From assembly GCA_024345305.1 (NCBI GenBank), contig BRON01000003.1:2232001-2296000 (forward strand): a stretch of DNA of 64,000 nucleotides. The letters are read 5' to 3'. Position 1 is the stretch's first letter. Each line of letters begins with the position of its first letter. The position numbers were made by a program, and so were the translations under genes. Origin of the DNA: Mrakia gelida (Eukaryota > Basidiomycota > Tremellomycetes > Cystofilobasidiales > Mrakiaceae). Below, piece by piece: positions 63,401-64,000 of the stretch. Below the pieces are notes generated by a model. That model saw only the letters and a program-made list of their open reading frames with translations, had not been told where the DNA came from and did not search any database.

Positions 63401-63807
63401 TTCGACGAACACTGACCTCGCTCGACCACTTTTTTGCGCCGTCAGCTCTCGATCTCACAACCCTCCGAACTACCTCCATCCTCTTCGCCACCGAAGCTCC
63501 CAACACCTTCCGAGAACCTGAACTCGACATCAGAGCGGCGGCGAGCAGTCTTCAAAACCGACTCGAGGGAGAGGAGGTCGACGTTGACAAGGTGCAGCTC
63601 TCGACGCTTCGCTCGGCTATCTCTCAACTCGAGGCTGCTAGCAAGGAGGGAGGTGACCTGTGGCTCGACCCCGCGTCGGCGGTTCTCCACCTGAGGACGC
63701 TGCAGGTTCGGTTGGCGGTGGACGCGTTGAAGAAGGGAGGGAAGGGAGAGGGAGAGGAGGTGTTGGAGTTGGAGAAGATGATAGAGGAGTTGAGGTTGGA
63801 TATCTAG
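57405..63807 (+). CDS. THADA/TRM732 homologue (DUF2428 protein)
   Basis: Large HEAT/armadillo-like protein; in yeast Trm732 partners Trm7 for 2'-O-methylation of tRNA position 32. Clear coding starts in the exon ending 57851 (LTKLRIVVAKGSEVELLEGD). Main exon 57946-59040, a 7-nt micro-exon 59139-59145 giving DFR, then HSIVGRVAKLVVRIK from 59229. DUF2428 follows: SEKDEESRKLPEEW, HLEALNVEHHTAGRRSAGLP (about 61071-61120, with the family's RRSAGLPF), VTAMNALKVV. Later exons hold HEAT-like text up to EKMIEELRLDI-stop 63805-63807. No ATG lies in frame before 57760; ATG 57405 works only with a 49-nt intron 57493-57541, so the start is unresolved. Introns carry CTGAC branch sites. Confidence 0.82.
59139..59145 (+). 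other. 7-nt micro-exon in THADA homologue
   Basis: CTCTCTAG|CTTCCGA|GTGAGA. The preceding exon ends in phase 2 (59040) and the following exon (59229) must start in phase 0; inserting these 7 nt restores the frame and gives DFRHSIV, matching the FR(Q) motif of the family at this point. Confidence 0.75.
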
Positions 63808-64000
63808 CTTGGTTATTTATTTGTTTGCTGCGCTAGGGACTCTTGGGGTGATGGGAAGCAGAAAGCGGACTGCATCGGACGCACCCATCGCTCTCCCTTC
63901 TCCCTCCGCTTTTCCTTCTTTTTCTTCTGGAACACTCGTTGGACGAGATCTGTTGCTTGACTGGCCTGCATCGTTTCGACTCGAACGCTGGAAGGAACAG
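63808..64000. other. Downstream of THADA homologue
   Basis: Probable 3' UTR and start of the next intergenic region; nothing else is seen before the window ends. Confidence 0.5.

Overview
The window is nuclear DNA from an intron-dense fungus, most likely a basidiomycete yeast of the Pucciniomycotina (red-yeast type). This rests on the many short pyrimidine-rich introns with GTGAGT-like donors and CTGAC/CTCAC branch sites, the protein families present, LTR retrotransposons of fungal type and (CCCTAA)n tracts. The genus is an inference, and splice sites were placed by eye.

Layout. 1-5.3 kb: a TAF6 gene (TFIID subunit) lies between two inverted, apparently identical 270-bp arms that end inside a tRNA-Val gene. 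5.7-6.2 kb: two intron-containing tRNA genes on the minus strand. 6.7-13.5 kb: an unexplained degenerate tandem array with units of about 3.2, 2.95 and 0.55 kb, running into a dead pogo-type DDE transposase fragment. 14-21 kb: a membrane protein candidate, a decayed Copia copy, solo LTRs, an F-box pseudogene and an XPF/RAD1 fragment. 21.9-29.9 kb: a three-layer transposon nest. A young Gypsy element with 5-bp target duplications CTCCA sits inside an old Copia LTR, and itself holds a rearranged Copia element whose LTR-gag 5' end is present three times. 30-33.4 kb: a multi-exon membrane glycoprotein of unknown function. 33.9-39.4 kb: LTR-derived foldback, WD40 fragment, a 460-bp tandem repeat with telomere-like spacer, a mitochondrial LSU rRNA fragment (NUMT) beside a (CCCTAA)n tract, and a priA-like pseudogene. 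40-44.2 kb: a carrier-like gene and two F-box-type genes. 44.7-47 kb: solo LTRs, a mitochondrial EF-G pseudogene and a stray array piece. 47.2-63.8 kb: four housekeeping-type genes, PEX3 (-), an MFS DHA1 transporter (+), a flavin monooxygenase (-) and a THADA/TRM732 homologue (+).

The right quarter and the TAF6 block look like ordinary gene space. The central 40 kb behaves as an accessory zone: nested retrotransposons, captured gene scraps that keep old introns but carry single nonsense or frameshift lesions, organellar DNA and internal telomere repeats. The genes do not form a pathway; PEX3 is a peroxisome biogenesis factor, TAF6 a general transcription factor and THADA a tRNA-modification partner. 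The least explained features are the 6.7-13.5 kb array, the telomere/NUMT patch near 36.8-38.4 kb and the recurring GACGCGTC palindrome in introns.
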